The notes under the pieces were generated by a model. That model had not been told where the DNA came from. It ran no database searches and worked only from the letters and a program-made list of their open reading frames with translations. From Clostridia bacterium (GTDB lineage Bacteria; Bacillota; Clostridia; Christensenellales; DTU072): a stretch of 64,000 bases of DNA. The position numbers were made by a program, and so were the translations under genes. Of this stretch, positions 15,247 to 24,381 are shown piece by piece; positions within the stretch are counted from its first letter, which is position 1; the number at the start of each line of letters is the position of its first letter. The stretch is taken from assembly GCA_016297005.1 (NCBI GenBank), contig JAEDHK010000003.1:62001-126000 (forward strand). Direction: 5' to 3'.

Positions 15247-16344
15247 TTATACACCAAGTTCGGATAAAATATATTCCCGAACCTCCATATCCATTCTTAT
15301 TACGTCTCCTATTTCGGTAAAATCGCCCGAATAAGAGAACTTTTTCATACACTCCTCAATACCGTCCGTGATACCGTAAAAAGTAGTTTTACAGGATAAA
15401 TATTCGTTGACGAGAACTTCGTCCGCGGCATTGAGGACGGTACCGCCCATATCGCCGCGTTCAGCTGCCTGCATGCACAACGTAAACCCGGGAAATCGTT
15501 CTTCATCGATGGGTGAAAAATGCAAAAAAGAAATCTTTTCTATTGAAAGCGCGGGGATATCGCATTCTCTTCTGTGCGGATACAACAATGCGTATTGTAT
15601 CGGTAAGGTCATATCCGGCGAAGAAAGCATAGCCATAAAAGAATTATCATCCGTCTCCACAAGCGCGTGAATTATGCTTTCGTCATGTCGTACCGCCGTG
15701 ACGTTTTCTATACCGAAAAGCCTCTTCGCCTCGATAATTTCCATACCTTTATTGACGAGCGTGGCGCAATCAACGGTTACTTTCGGGCCCATAGTCCAAT
15801 TGGGATGCTGTAAAGCAAGCGACGCCGGCGCAGAAGCAAGTTTCTCTTTTGAGAAGTCCCGGAATGCTCCGCCGGATGCCGTAAGAACTATTTTTTTTAC
15901 GTTTTCAACGCCCGTTTTTCCAAGGCACTGCCAGACGGCAGAGTGCTCGCTGTCGAGAGGATAAATTTTTGCGCCGGTTTTTTGCATAATCGAAGAAAGT
16001 AACGACCCAGCGCACACCAAGCTTTCTTTGTTGGCAGTAGCCAGGATTTTTCCCGCGGAAAGAACGGCGTAAGAAGGTAATAAACCCGCTATGCCTGCAA
16101 TACCGTTTATAACGACGTCGACGTTTTCATATGTTTCCGGACGTGATAAATATTCTTTATCCTCCGAAACGGAACAACAATACGTCTTTGCTTCGGAAAA
16201 CTCCTTTTTCAATAAAATCAGCTCGTTTTGACGGGAAAAATTAGCAAGCAGAACGACGCGAAAGTCTTCGCGATATTTTCTCAGAACGGAAAGAGTCGTT
16301 TTACCGATAGAACCGGTGCACCCGAGAACAGCTATATTTTTCAT
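15247..16344 (-). CDS. dxr: 1-deoxy-D-xylulose-5-phosphate reductoisomerase
   Basis: Dxr converts DXP to MEP with NADPH, the committed step of the MEP pathway. The 365-residue protein has the Rossmann start VLGCTGSIGKTTLSVLRKY, metal and substrate residues in PLDSEHSAVWQCLG, TASGGAFRDFS and HPNWTMGPKVTVDCATLVNKG. It overlaps cdsA by 4 bases. It is the known target of fosmidomycin in other bacteria. Confidence 0.97.
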   Translation of the reverse strand: MKNIAVLGCTGSIGKTTLSVLRKYREDFRVVLLANFSRQNELILLKKEFSEAKTYCCSVSEDKEYLSRPETYENVDVVINGIAGIAGLLPSYAVLSAGKILATANKESLVCAGSLLSSIMQKTGAKIYPLDSEHSAVWQCLGKTGVENVKKIVLTASGGAFRDFSKEKLASAPASLALQHPNWTMGPKVTVDCATLVNKGMEIIEAKRLFGIENVTAVRHDESIIHALVETDDNSFMAMLSSPDMTLPIQYALLYPHRRECDIPALSIEKISFLHFSPIDEERFPGFTLCMQAAERGDMGGTVLNAADEVLVNEYLSCKTTFYGITDGIEECMKKFSYSGDFTEIGDVIRMDMEVREYILSELGV

Positions 16345-17207
16345 ATAAACCGAGCGATGACCTCCATAATGATTGCCACACAGACGGAAGTGAATAAGAT
16401 CGAATCGATCCTGTCCAGAATACCGCCGTGAGAGCCAAGCAATTTTCCGTAATCTTTAATACCGACTTCACGCTTGATTCTGCTCGCCGCCAGATCGCCT
16501 ATTTCGGAGAATACGGCGATAATAAAGCCGACGGCGGCATAGGTGCCGACAGTCGCCCCGACGGAATCGTCAAAGAAATCCAGGAACGAAAACCGAACGA
16601 GAGTCGGAAAACCGCCCAATTCAAAGATCAAATAGACTATTATTCCGCCGATAGCCCCGCCGATCAGACCTGCAATGCACCCGGCATAGGTCTTTTTCGG
16701 GCTTATTTTCGGAAAAATTTTCTTCTTTCCAAAAAGCGCACCGATAAAATACGCAAACAGATCGCTGATCGTGCCAATGGCAATGGCAAGGATCACGGGG
16801 ATCATACCGTATTCGTTATTCAGGACAAAAAGAACGGACAAAAGCGCAATGGGATAAAGGACGGCAAATACCGTCGCAAAAAAATCTTCAATACGGATTT
16901 TCGCAGTAAAAATAAAGATAATAAAGGCGGTAACCGTCGCAATCAGCGTTGCAAATAGCAACCCCATGTAGCCAAAGAAAAAAGCAAGAGGATAAGACGT
17001 AAGCCATGCTATGAGGACAGCCGGAAGAATAACAGAAAATCTCTTCTCTCCTTCCGGGTTGGAAAGTGCGCGCGTCAACTCCCATGCGGCGATACCACCC
17101 ACAACCATGACCACTCCGTCAAAAACAAAATGACTGAAACTTGTCAGCCAAAGGATCAAAAAAAGGAATCCGGCCATAATAACGCCGGTAATCGTTCTTT
17201 TAAGCAT
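16341..17207 (-). CDS. cdsA: phosphatidate cytidylyltransferase
   Basis: CdsA makes CDP-diacylglycerol, precursor of phosphatidylglycerol and other phospholipids. The 288-residue protein has about eight membrane segments and the C-terminal family signature, with SRIKREVGIKDYGKLLGSH followed by GGILDRIDSILF. It lies between uppS and dxr and overlaps both, the usual Firmicutes order. Confidence 0.96.
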   Translation of the reverse strand: MLKRTITGVIMAGFLFLILWLTSFSHFVFDGVVMVVGGIAAWELTRALSNPEGEKRFSVILPAVLIAWLTSYPLAFFFGYMGLLFATLIATVTAFIIFIFTAKIRIEDFFATVFAVLYPIALLSVLFVLNNEYGMIPVILAIAIGTISDLFAYFIGALFGKKKIFPKISPKKTYAGCIAGLIGGAIGGIIVYLIFELGGFPTLVRFSFLDFFDDSVGATVGTYAAVGFIIAVFSEIGDLAASRIKREVGIKDYGKLLGSHGGILDRIDSILFTSVCVAIIMEVIARFI

Positions 17208-17871
17208 GATTCCCTCCGAAATTACGCTTGATCGACGAATATTCGGTCAAGACCTTTTCTATATCTTCCCGCGCGTAATCGGGCCAGAGTTTTTCGGTAA
17301 AAAAAAGTTCCGAATAAGCGGATTGTATCGGTAAAAAATTACTCAGCCTTTTATATCCGCCGTATCTTAGCACAACGTCGGGTAAAGGTAGTCCCGTAGT
17401 ATCGAGACAGGAAAGCAAATCTTTTTCCGTCGGATTCTCAACACCTTTCTCCCTCAACCTTACGAATGCGCGCGTTACTTCGTTCGTTCCGCCGTAATTG
17501 AGGGCGATCACGATCGTTTTTTCTCCGTTTTTTTTCGGTGCTAAACCAAGCACCCTTTGCATTCTTTCCGGAAGTCCGTTTATATCGCCGATAAAACGGA
17601 TTTTAACGTTGTATTTTTCACAAAAAGGAAAAACTCCGCTTAATAAAAAGGAAGCAATAACGGAAAAGATATTGCTTACCTCTTTATTATTCCTGTTGTT
17701 GTTTTCGGTGCTGAAAGCATAAACGGTCATCACGGATATAGGCAAAGTCAAAAAATCCGCAAGAAGTTTCATCAGCGCTTCCGCGCCGAAGCGGTAGCCG
17801 TAAGACCTTTCTTGCCCCCGACGTTCCGCCCATCTGCCATTGCCATCCATAATTACGGCCAGATGCTGCAT
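17200..17871 (-). CDS. uppS: undecaprenyl diphosphate synthase
   Basis: UppS extends FPP with eight isopentenyl units to make the C55 carrier for cell wall synthesis. The 223-residue protein begins MQHLAVIMDGNGRWAERRG, holding the catalytic Asp and the pyrophosphate-binding motif, and contains TVYAFSTENNNR and ALNYGGTNEVTRA. The C-terminal FLPIQSAYSELFFTEKLWPD is typical. It is slightly short for the family, which usually has about 240-250 residues. It overlaps frr by one base. Confidence 0.96.
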   Translation of the reverse strand: MQHLAVIMDGNGRWAERRGQERSYGYRFGAEALMKLLADFLTLPISVMTVYAFSTENNNRNNKEVSNIFSVIASFLLSGVFPFCEKYNVKIRFIGDINGLPERMQRVLGLAPKKNGEKTIVIALNYGGTNEVTRAFVRLREKGVENPTEKDLLSCLDTTGLPLPDVVLRYGGYKRLSNFLPIQSAYSELFFTEKLWPDYAREDIEKVLTEYSSIKRNFGGNHA

Positions 17872-18446
17872 TATACTTTCATAATCTCCGCTTCTTTGGC
17901 GGAAGAAACCTTATCGACTTCCGCAACCTTACCGGCAACAATCTTATCGATCTCGGCTTCGGTGTCCTTGGCTACGTCTTCGCTGATCGTCTTCGACTTT
18001 TCAAGCGCTTTAACGTCGGTAACGGCGTCACGGCGCAAATTACGAATGGCAATCTTGCACTTTTCCGCATAATTTTTTACCTCTTTTACGAGAGAACGAC
18101 GTCTTTCTTCGGTCGGTTCGGGGAAAATAAGTCGAATATTCTTTCCGTCGTTGTTCGGAGTAATACCGAGGTTTGCGTCAACAATGGCCTTTTCGACCTT
18201 TTTAAGCAAACTGTTATCCCAAACGGTAATCATAATAATGCGCGCTTCGGGAATGGTGATGTTGCCCACTTGGTTCAAAGGCGTTTCTACCCCGTAATAA
18301 TCGACGGTAATACCGTCGAGAATGTGCGCGTTGGCTCTGCCGGCGCGCATCTGATTGAGTTCTGCATGAAGCGAAGAAATGGATTTGTCCGATTTTTCTT
18401 TCAATTCGTCGATAACGAGTACGATTTCGTCGATTTCTGGTAACAT
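17871..18446 (-). CDS. frr: ribosome recycling factor
   Basis: RRF, with EF-G, splits ribosomes after termination. The 191-residue protein carries LNQMRAGRANAHILDGITVDYYG and the C-terminal helix region RRSLVKEVKNYAEKCKIAIRN. It is about six residues longer than usual at the N-terminus. It follows pyrH by 20 bases, the standard pyrH-frr order. Confidence 0.96.
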   Translation of the reverse strand: MLPEIDEIVLVIDELKEKSDKSISSLHAELNQMRAGRANAHILDGITVDYYGVETPLNQVGNITIPEARIIMITVWDNSLLKKVEKAIVDANLGITPNNDGKNIRLIFPEPTEERRRSLVKEVKNYAEKCKIAIRNLRRDAVTDVKALEKSKTISEDVAKDTEAEIDKIVAGKVAEVDKVSSAKEAEIMKV

Positions 18447-18466
18447 ATACTATCCCTCCGTGTTTA

Positions 18467-19168
18467 TTATTCTATAACGGTACCGATCTTTTCGCCGGAT
18501 ACGACGCGAACGATGCTGTTTTCTTCATTCAGCCCGAACGCAATAATGGTAATTTTGTTATCCATACAAAGGCTGACGGCGGTCGTATCGAGCGCGGTCA
18601 ACCCCTTTTGAATATAATCCATATAAGAAAGGCGATCAAATTTAACGGCGACGGGGTTCTTTTTCGGATCACTGTCATATATTCCGTCTATGTTCTTCGC
18701 CATCAGAAGCGCGTCGGCATGGATTTCGGCCGCTCTCAGCGCCGCGCCGGTATCAGTGGAGAAGTACGGGTTACCTGTGCCGCAGGCAAAGACAACCACT
18801 CTTCCTTTTTCAAAATGACGGATTGCCTTACGAAGAATGTACGGCTCCGCAACGCGTGAAATGGTCAGCGCAGTCTGAACGCGAGTCTGAACACCCTTCT
18901 GTTCGAGAGCGTCTTGTAGCGCAAGAGCATTGATGACCGTAGCCAGCATACCCATATGATCGGCCGTAGTACGATCCATTTCCGTACCCTGACGGCCGCG
19001 CCAAAAGTTTCCACCGCCCACGACGACGCCGACTTCCACGCCCATTTCTCTGATCTTTTTTATCTGCTCCACAACGTCGTCGACCGATTTAGAACCGATC
19101 CCGAATCCGTTTTCCGCAGCTAAAGCCTCTCCGCTGATTTTTATCAGTACGCGCTTATATTTGACCAT
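18467..19168 (-). CDS. pyrH: UMP kinase
   Basis: PyrH phosphorylates UMP to UDP. The 233-residue amino acid kinase-fold protein begins MVKYKRVLIKISGEALA and has VVVGGGNFWRGR, STDTGAALRAAEI and AKNIDGIYDSDPKKNP. The ATG at 19168 is preferred because GGAG lies 6 bases upstream; an ATG four codons earlier has no such site. A terminator separates it from tsf, with no room for a promoter in between, so it likely depends on read-through. Confidence 0.96.
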   Translation of the reverse strand: MVKYKRVLIKISGEALAAENGFGIGSKSVDDVVEQIKKIREMGVEVGVVVGGGNFWRGRQGTEMDRTTADHMGMLATVINALALQDALEQKGVQTRVQTALTISRVAEPYILRKAIRHFEKGRVVVFACGTGNPYFSTDTGAALRAAEIHADALLMAKNIDGIYDSDPKKNPVAVKFDRLSYMDYIQKGLTALDTTAVSLCMDNKITIIAFGLNEENSIVRVVSGEKIGTVIE

Positions 19169-19191
19169 ATTATTCTCCATATCTTATAAGG

Positions 19192-19216
19192 AAAAAAGGG
19201 GTATATCCCCCCTTTT
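19192..19216 (-). terminator. terminator after rpsB-tsf
   Basis: An 8-bp stem (AAAAGGGG/CCCCTTTT) with a 7-base loop and six T's on the coding strand lies between tsf and pyrH. Only about 25 bases remain before pyrH, so leaky termination would set the ratio of pyrH-frr to rpsB-tsf expression. Confidence 0.75.
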
Positions 19217-19231
19217 CCCAAAGTAAAATCA

Positions 19232-20107
19232 TTATTTGCTTGCTTTTGCCTGAGCTTTTGCCACTTCCGCACTGATCTCTTCGGCAAAATTCTCGCTCTT
19301 CTTTTCCAATCCTTCGCCCATCTCGAAGCGAACGAAGCGGATGATCTTGCTACCGTCTTTCACGAGGTTACCGATCTTTTGAGAGGGATCCTTAACGAAA
19401 TCCTGATCAACCAGGCAAACGTCTTGATAAAATTTCTTTAATCTGCCTTCAAGCATCTTCTCGACGATTGCGGCCGGTTTGCCTTCGTTCAGGCACTGAA
19501 CGCGAAGAATTTCTTTTTCATGTTCAACGACGTCCGCAGGAACCTCGTTACGATAAACATAAAGCGGTTTGGCAGCGGCGATTTGAAGCGCGACGTCGTG
19601 GATAAGTTGATCCGCAATTCCTTTTTCGGCTTCAACCAAAATACCGATCTTTCCGCCGAGGTGAATATAAGAATCGATCTTTGTATCATTAGCTACAAAT
19701 TTAGCAAATCTACGAATATTGATCTTTTCTCCGATCTTACCGATGGCTTCGGTTACGAGATCCTTTTTAGCTTCGGAAAGAGCTTCTGTGTCTTTAACGT
19801 CGTTATTGGCAACGTAAGCGGCAAGCTCGTCGACGAGCGCCTTAAATTGATCGCTTTTTGCAACGAAATCGGTTTCGCAGTTCACTTCGAGAAGAACGTA
19901 ATTTGCGCCGTTGTTATAGGCGTAAACAATACCCTCGCTGGCGATCTTACCGGCACGCTTTACAGCGGTGGCCATTCCTTTTTCACGAAGAAATTCGATT
20001 GCCTTTTCCATGTCGCCGTCAGTAGCAAGGAGAGCCTTTTTGCAGTCCATCATACCTACGCCTGTCTTTTCGCGCAATGCTTGTACGTCTTTAACGGTAA
20101 ATGCCAT
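19232..20107 (-). CDS. tsf: elongation factor Ts
   Basis: EF-Ts exchanges GDP for GTP on EF-Tu. The 291-residue protein begins MAFTVKDVQALREKTGVGMMDCKKAL, the UBA-like domain, and has the nucleotide-exchange motif LLEVNCETDFVAKSDQF. AGGAGG lies upstream of the ATG. It follows rpsB by 19 bases. Confidence 0.98.
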   Translation of the reverse strand: MAFTVKDVQALREKTGVGMMDCKKALLATDGDMEKAIEFLREKGMATAVKRAGKIASEGIVYAYNNGANYVLLEVNCETDFVAKSDQFKALVDELAAYVANNDVKDTEALSEAKKDLVTEAIGKIGEKINIRRFAKFVANDTKIDSYIHLGGKIGILVEAEKGIADQLIHDVALQIAAAKPLYVYRNEVPADVVEHEKEILRVQCLNEGKPAAIVEKMLEGRLKKFYQDVCLVDQDFVKDPSQKIGNLVKDGSKIIRFVRFEMGEGLEKKSENFAEEISAEVAKAQAKASK

Positions 20108-20126
20108 TTCTGTATACCTCCTAAAA

Positions 20127-20876
20127 TTACGCTTCTACGGGAGCTTCTTCGGCGGCGGGAGCTTCGGTCGCTTCATCTGCCGCTACTTCGGATTTTCCTT
20201 CTTTGGCTTCGATAACGGCATCCGCCATAACGCCCGCAATTAACTTGATAGCGCGGATAGCGTCATCGTTACCGGGGATAGCGATATCGACTTCTTCGGG
20301 ATCACAGTTCGTATCGACAAGACCGACGATCGGAATGCCGAGAGAACGCGCTTCTTTAACGGCAAGGTGTTCTACTTTAAGGTCGACGACAAAAAGTGCT
20401 CCGGGTAGCTCGCGCATGTTTTTGATACCGCCAAGGTTGGTTTCGAGGACGTCCCTTTCTTTTTTGAGATTAAGGACTTCTTTCTTCGGGAGAAGATCGA
20501 ATTCTCCGATGATCTCCATCTGATTCAGACGATTCAGTTTTTCAATACGGGTGCGAATGGTCGAGAAGTTGGTGAGAGTACCGCCGAGCCAACGTTGATT
20601 CATATAGAACTGACCGCAACGAACAGCTTCCTGCTGAATGGCTTCTTTGGCCTGTTTCTTCTTGCCGACAAACAAAATACTCTTGCCGCTGGCGGCTACG
20701 CTACGAATAAAATCATACGCAACGTCGATGGCCTCTACGGTCTGTTCGAGGTTGATGATATGCACGTCGTTACGCGCGTCGAAGATGTACTTCTTCATTT
20801 TGGGATTCCACTTCTTGGTTTGATGGCCGAAGTGAACGCCCGCTTCCAAAAGTTGTTTCATTGAAATTACAGACAT
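20127..20876 (-). CDS. rpsB: 30S ribosomal protein S2
   Basis: S2 joins the small subunit late and contacts S1-like factors. The 249-residue protein starts MSVISMKQLLEAGVHFGHQTKKWNPK and has FVGKKKQAKEAIQQEA, RWLGGTLTNFSTI and PIVGLVDTNCDPEEVDIAIPGNDDA. An Ala/Glu-rich tail ends it. Start at 20876 is set by AGGAGG upstream; an upstream in-frame extension lies in the mRNA leader and is not family-like. Confidence 0.98.
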   Translation of the reverse strand: MSVISMKQLLEAGVHFGHQTKKWNPKMKKYIFDARNDVHIINLEQTVEAIDVAYDFIRSVAASGKSILFVGKKKQAKEAIQQEAVRCGQFYMNQRWLGGTLTNFSTIRTRIEKLNRLNQMEIIGEFDLLPKKEVLNLKKERDVLETNLGGIKNMRELPGALFVVDLKVEHLAVKEARSLGIPIVGLVDTNCDPEEVDIAIPGNDDAIRAIKLIAGVMADAVIEAKEGKSEVAADEATEAPAAEEAPVEA

Positions 20877-20982
20877 TTTAAAAAAACCTCCTTGTTTATT
20901 TCCCCCGGTCATCAACGAAAAGGGCAATTCCGCACGCGCGGACAACAATCTTTTCTCCGATCCGGTTCGTAATTTCGCAAAA

Positions 20983-21011
20983 AGTATATCACAACGGAAA
21001 AATATATGCAA
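20983..21011 (-). promoter_or_regulatory. sigma-A promoter of rpsB-tsf
   Basis: Reverse strand TTGCAT, 17-base spacer, TATACT. The leader of about 100 bases contains a small hairpin (TCCGC/GCGGA, 20929-20942) upstream of the S2 ribosome binding site. I did not recognise a known S2-binding leader structure. Confidence 0.65.
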
Positions 21012-21044
21012 ACGTTTTTCTATTGTTTTATAGAAACATTGCCA

Positions 21045-21362
21045 TTATTCGGCGTCTTCGGGCTCTTCGTCGATGGTGCTATTAAGTTCTTCGACAAGTT
21101 TATCGAGCAATTCGTCGTCTTCTACCGGTAAAAAGATCTCGTCGCCGTTTTCGTCCTCGCCGATCTCATAGATCAGGACTTCATCGTCGGTAAAATCTTC
21201 CGTTTCTTCCACGGGCTGCAAATATGCGTACCACTTGCCTTCGTAATCCAATTCGGCGATACAGAAGAAATCTTCCGTCGTTCCGTCTTCGTAAGTCATA
21301 GTAACGATTTCATCGTCTTCTTCAATCAGAGGCTTTCTCTCTTTGTCATTGATTTTTTCCAT
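21045..21362 (-). CDS. DUF1292 family acidic protein
   Basis: The 105-residue, very acidic protein (EEDDEIVTMTYEDGTTEDFFCIAELDYEGKWYAYLQPVE) matches the DUF1292 family found beside ruvX/yrzB in Firmicutes. Function is unknown. It starts 20 bases after ruvX and is the last gene of the ABC exporter-ruvX operon. Confidence 0.88.
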   Translation of the reverse strand: MEKINDKERKPLIEEDDEIVTMTYEDGTTEDFFCIAELDYEGKWYAYLQPVEETEDFTDDEVLIYEIGEDENGDEIFLPVEDDELLDKLVEELNSTIDEEPEDAE

Positions 21363-21382
21363 TTTAAAAATCTCCTTATTAA

Positions 21383-21793
21383 TTAATATCTGTTTAAATA
21401 CGACTGCAAAATAATCGTCGCGGCCACTTTGTCGACCACTTTTTTTCTTTTTTCTCTGCGCATACCGCTTTCAATCAGCGCTTTTTCGGCGCTGACTGTA
21501 CTGAGTCTTTCATCCTGAAAAACGATTTTTTTATCAGTATACTTGCTCAAATCGTCCGCAAAAGCGCGTATCTCGCGCACTTTCTCTCCTTCCGTGCCGT
21601 CCATGTTGAGCGGCAGTCCGAGCACAAAGGTGTCGGCTTGCTTTTCTTCGGCGAGGCGCGCGATATTTTTTAAATCGGACTCATAGTCTTTCGTGCGAAC
21701 AAAAGTTTCGTATCCGCTTGCGATAATGCCCATAGGATCGCTCGTCGCAATGCCGATCCGCACCGTCCCGATATCCAAAGCAATTTTTCTCAT
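21383..21793 (-). CDS. ruvX: RuvX/YqgF family RNase H-fold nuclease
   Basis: The 136-residue RNase H-fold protein starts RKIALDIGTVRIGIATSDPMG with the first catalytic Asp, and has VLGLPLNMDGTEGEKVREIRAFAD, FQDERLSTVSAEKAL and DKVAATIILQSYL. Family roles are 16S rRNA 5'-end processing and possibly Holliday junction resolution. It begins directly after the ABC permease stop codon. Confidence 0.94.
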   Translation of the reverse strand: MRKIALDIGTVRIGIATSDPMGIIASGYETFVRTKDYESDLKNIARLAEEKQADTFVLGLPLNMDGTEGEKVREIRAFADDLSKYTDKKIVFQDERLSTVSAEKALIESGMRREKRKKVVDKVAATIILQSYLNRY

Positions 21794-23506
21794 TTACGCC
21801 TCCAACCTTTCGTATAACGTTTCTACGTTCTTCATCATCTTATTCAAAGGAATAAAGAAATACAAACATGCTACCGTCGCCGTCAGCAGGAAGAAAGCGA
21901 CATATCCCAAATAAACGAATTTTTCCGGCAAAACCGATCCGAGAACGATCGCCACGATCATACCCCCTATCCCGGTCCCCATGGATAAAAACACGGGTTT
22001 AATCATTCTTTTATTATTTTTCGTCAACTCGTTCACGTTATTAAATCTGAAATTAGGCGCTTCCATATCGCGCATCAATTCCCAAATACTGAATCCGAGC
22101 CCCTGCATAAAAATAATTACGGCAAGCGCAATTCCGATCAACGGCTGAAACAAAAATCTCGTCAAACAAAAATATGCGATCAAAAAAGTCAGGCAGTTGC
22201 TGGCGAGCAAAATAGCCGATACTTTGATTTTTGAAAACACAACGTCTTTACCACTGACAGGCAACGATTTTAAAACGGCGATATTGCCTTTTTCAAGCGA
22301 AATAAAGACGGAGGTCGCCATGTTCGACGAGATCAGCATGATCGTATTGAAATAATATATCATGCCGAGCGAACTGAGTTCCGCTGCATAGACGGACGAG
22401 CTTTCGTCCGCATAATCGAACACATTATGAAACAACACCGTGAACACCGGGCACATAATAAGTCCGAGCGCCGTTGAAAACAGCAAAACCGGAGATTTAA
22501 AAATGATTTTCAGGTCTTTAATGAAAAGATTCTTGCGGTACGATACGCTCTTATACCCAACCTCGCCTTTGATTTTCTTTTTTCGGCCCGATCCGTTATC
22601 GAGCATATTATACATAATCCTTTTATAAAAAAATCCGCAAAGCAAAATAGCAAATCCGATCGATCCGACGCATTCAAGAACGTAAAAAAGCGCGTTGAGG
22701 AGCGCATTATCCCCGAGTAACGCTTCGCAAAAATTATAGTTGAACACCATATACTTTGACGCGCTTTGAACGATCGGCAAAATGTTCGCGACTTCCGAAC
22801 CGTCGCCCTCTCCGAAAATGTTCGTCGAAAAAGCGATTGCCAGATACAACGCCATCCCTAAAAGCGAAGAAATGACTGTGAAAACAGTTTTTATCAAATC
22901 TTTGTTTTTAAAGAACCGTAAAATAAACATGATCGGCGCTGAAAATACGCCTATCAGGACTAACGGGAATGCCGGCAATAAAACGACGGAAAAAACGGCC
23001 AATACGTAAAACAAAGGAGAGATTTCCACCCCGTTTAAAGAAGCGGTAATCCCGAATGAAAGCAGGACCGGAACAAAAAAAGCCGAAATAACCAGTTGGG
23101 AGATATAAGAAACGGTGAACTTCGCCGCAAACGCTTCTCCGGGCGTAATGGGAAGACTCAGCAATAAATCCATATCATTTGAAAAATACAGATAAGATAA
23201 CACAACGTTTCCACCAAGGATCAGAACGGTCAGTTGACAAACGCCGACCAGCACGTAAGACAGTTCTTTGACGAAACCTTGTTCGACGGCAAGGACGGTT
23301 GCGCTGACTACGGAAGAAACAAGAAGGACCAAAAGAACAACAATTCCGATCGCTACCAAAATTCCGCTAACGATTTTTTTAGAGACTTCCTTTCCGGACT
23401 CGCCGACGGATTTCTTTTTTTTCGGGTTTAGTCCGCCGGATAAATTGGTAAACAGAGTTGCCAGATAAACTCTGACCAGCGATTTATATCGTACCCAGCG
23501 TTCCAT
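21794..23506 (-). CDS. ABC exporter membrane subunit
   Basis: The 570-residue membrane protein has about twelve hydrophobic segments in two clusters and resembles the large ABC-2-type exporter permeases of Firmicutes (KFTVSYISQLVISAFFVPVL..., LPVSGKDVVFSKIKVSAILL). LLLSLPITPGEAF and LKSLPVSGKDVV are repeated loop motifs typical of this group. The start at 23506 follows GGAG with a 6-base spacing and overlaps the ATPase gene by 23 bases. The substrate cannot be told from the sequence; peptides or antibiotics are common for relatives. Confidence 0.85.
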   Translation of the reverse strand: MERWVRYKSLVRVYLATLFTNLSGGLNPKKKKSVGESGKEVSKKIVSGILVAIGIVVLLVLLVSSVVSATVLAVEQGFVKELSYVLVGVCQLTVLILGGNVVLSYLYFSNDMDLLLSLPITPGEAFAAKFTVSYISQLVISAFFVPVLLSFGITASLNGVEISPLFYVLAVFSVVLLPAFPLVLIGVFSAPIMFILRFFKNKDLIKTVFTVISSLLGMALYLAIAFSTNIFGEGDGSEVANILPIVQSASKYMVFNYNFCEALLGDNALLNALFYVLECVGSIGFAILLCGFFYKRIMYNMLDNGSGRKKKIKGEVGYKSVSYRKNLFIKDLKIIFKSPVLLFSTALGLIMCPVFTVLFHNVFDYADESSSVYAAELSSLGMIYYFNTIMLISSNMATSVFISLEKGNIAVLKSLPVSGKDVVFSKIKVSAILLASNCLTFLIAYFCLTRFLFQPLIGIALAVIIFMQGLGFSIWELMRDMEAPNFRFNNVNELTKNNKRMIKPVFLSMGTGIGGMIVAIVLGSVLPEKFVYLGYVAFFLLTATVACLYFFIPLNKMMKNVETLYERLEA

Positions 23507-24239
23507 TGCCATCTCCAAGTCCGTCCGTCAGTTGCAAAAACAGCGTTTCAAGGTCGATATTGTTCTTTCTTTCTTGTAATTCTTCCATATTACACACGGT
23601 TACGAGTTGTCCTTTATCGATAATGGCAACACGCGTACAAAGTTTTTCTACAACGTCGAGAACGTGTGAAGAAAAGAAAACGGTTTTTCCTTGTTCGGCA
23701 AAGGCGTGCATTAATTTTTTTAATTCGAAGCAACCTTTCGGGTCAAGGCCTGTCATCGGTTCGTCAAGTATCCATACGTCCGGATCGTGAACGAGACCGG
23801 CAATAATACTGATTTTTTGCTTCATTCCGTGCGAATAAGAAGAAATGCGCTCGTTTAATTTGGAAGACATATCAAAGATAGCCGCATACTTCTCCGTGCG
23901 CTCTTTTCTGTCTTTCTCGGCAACGCCGAAAATATCGGCAATAAAATTTATGTATTGAATACCGGTCAGAAAGTCGTATAAGTTTTGCTCGTCGGCGACG
24001 TAAGCAATATGCTTTTTCGCGGCAATCGCATTGTCGCGGATATTATCTCCGCAAACGGTAATGGTGCCGTCGTTAAAGGGCATGATCCCGGTCAGACATT
24101 TGATTGTCGTACTTTTGCCCGCGCCGTTCGGTCCTAAAAAACCGAATATCTCGCCGTCTTTCACGGTAAGAGAAAGATCTTCTACCGCATAACGATCGCT
24201 TTTCGAATATTTTTTCGAAAAAAGATTAATTTCAATCAT
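23484..24239 (-). CDS. ABC exporter ATP-binding subunit
   Basis: The 251-residue ATPase has Walker A GFLGPNGAGKSTTIK, the Q-loop region, signature SYSHGMKQKISIIAGL, Walker B VWILDEPMTGLD and the switch His in FFSSHVLD. The start at 24239 is set by AAAGGAGATTTCT just upstream; a longer version lacks such a site. It forms one exporter with the overlapping permease gene. A sigma-A promoter and a palindromic operator candidate lie upstream. Confidence 0.93.
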   Translation of the reverse strand: MIEINLFSKKYSKSDRYAVEDLSLTVKDGEIFGFLGPNGAGKSTTIKCLTGIMPFNDGTITVCGDNIRDNAIAAKKHIAYVADEQNLYDFLTGIQYINFIADIFGVAEKDRKERTEKYAAIFDMSSKLNERISSYSHGMKQKISIIAGLVHDPDVWILDEPMTGLDPKGCFELKKLMHAFAEQGKTVFFSSHVLDVVEKLCTRVAIIDKGQLVTVCNMEELQERKNNIDLETLFLQLTDGLGDGNGTLGTI

Positions 24240-24319
24240 AGAAATCTCCTTTCCGACAGCATTTTTCATGAAGCGTCAACCTATGATCTTAACGAAAACC
24301 ATAATCGACGCAATGATTT

Positions 24320-24333
24320 ATTGTAAATACAAT
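24320..24333. promoter_or_regulatory. palindromic operator candidate in the ABC exporter promoter
   Basis: ATTGTA-AA-TACAAT is a perfect inverted repeat that starts at the downstream edge of the -10 box and covers the predicted transcription start. A repressor bound there would block the exporter genes. GntR-type regulators often control such exporters, but no regulator gene is next to it. Confidence 0.4.
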
Positions 24334-24360
24334 ATTATCATCTCCGTTTATTACTGTCAA
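24332..24360 (-). promoter_or_regulatory. sigma-A promoter of the ABC exporter-ruvX operon
   Basis: Reverse strand TTGACA (perfect -35), 17-base spacer, TAATAT. It lies about 95 bases upstream of the ATPase start codon. Confidence 0.65.
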
Positions 24361-24381
24361 TCGGATTGCACGTTATGCAAC

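Noticed and set aside
20877..21011. N-terminal extension of S2 reading into the rpsB leader
   Set aside because: It runs through the promoter and leader hairpin, is not S2-like, and the AGGAGG site marks the ATG at 20876.
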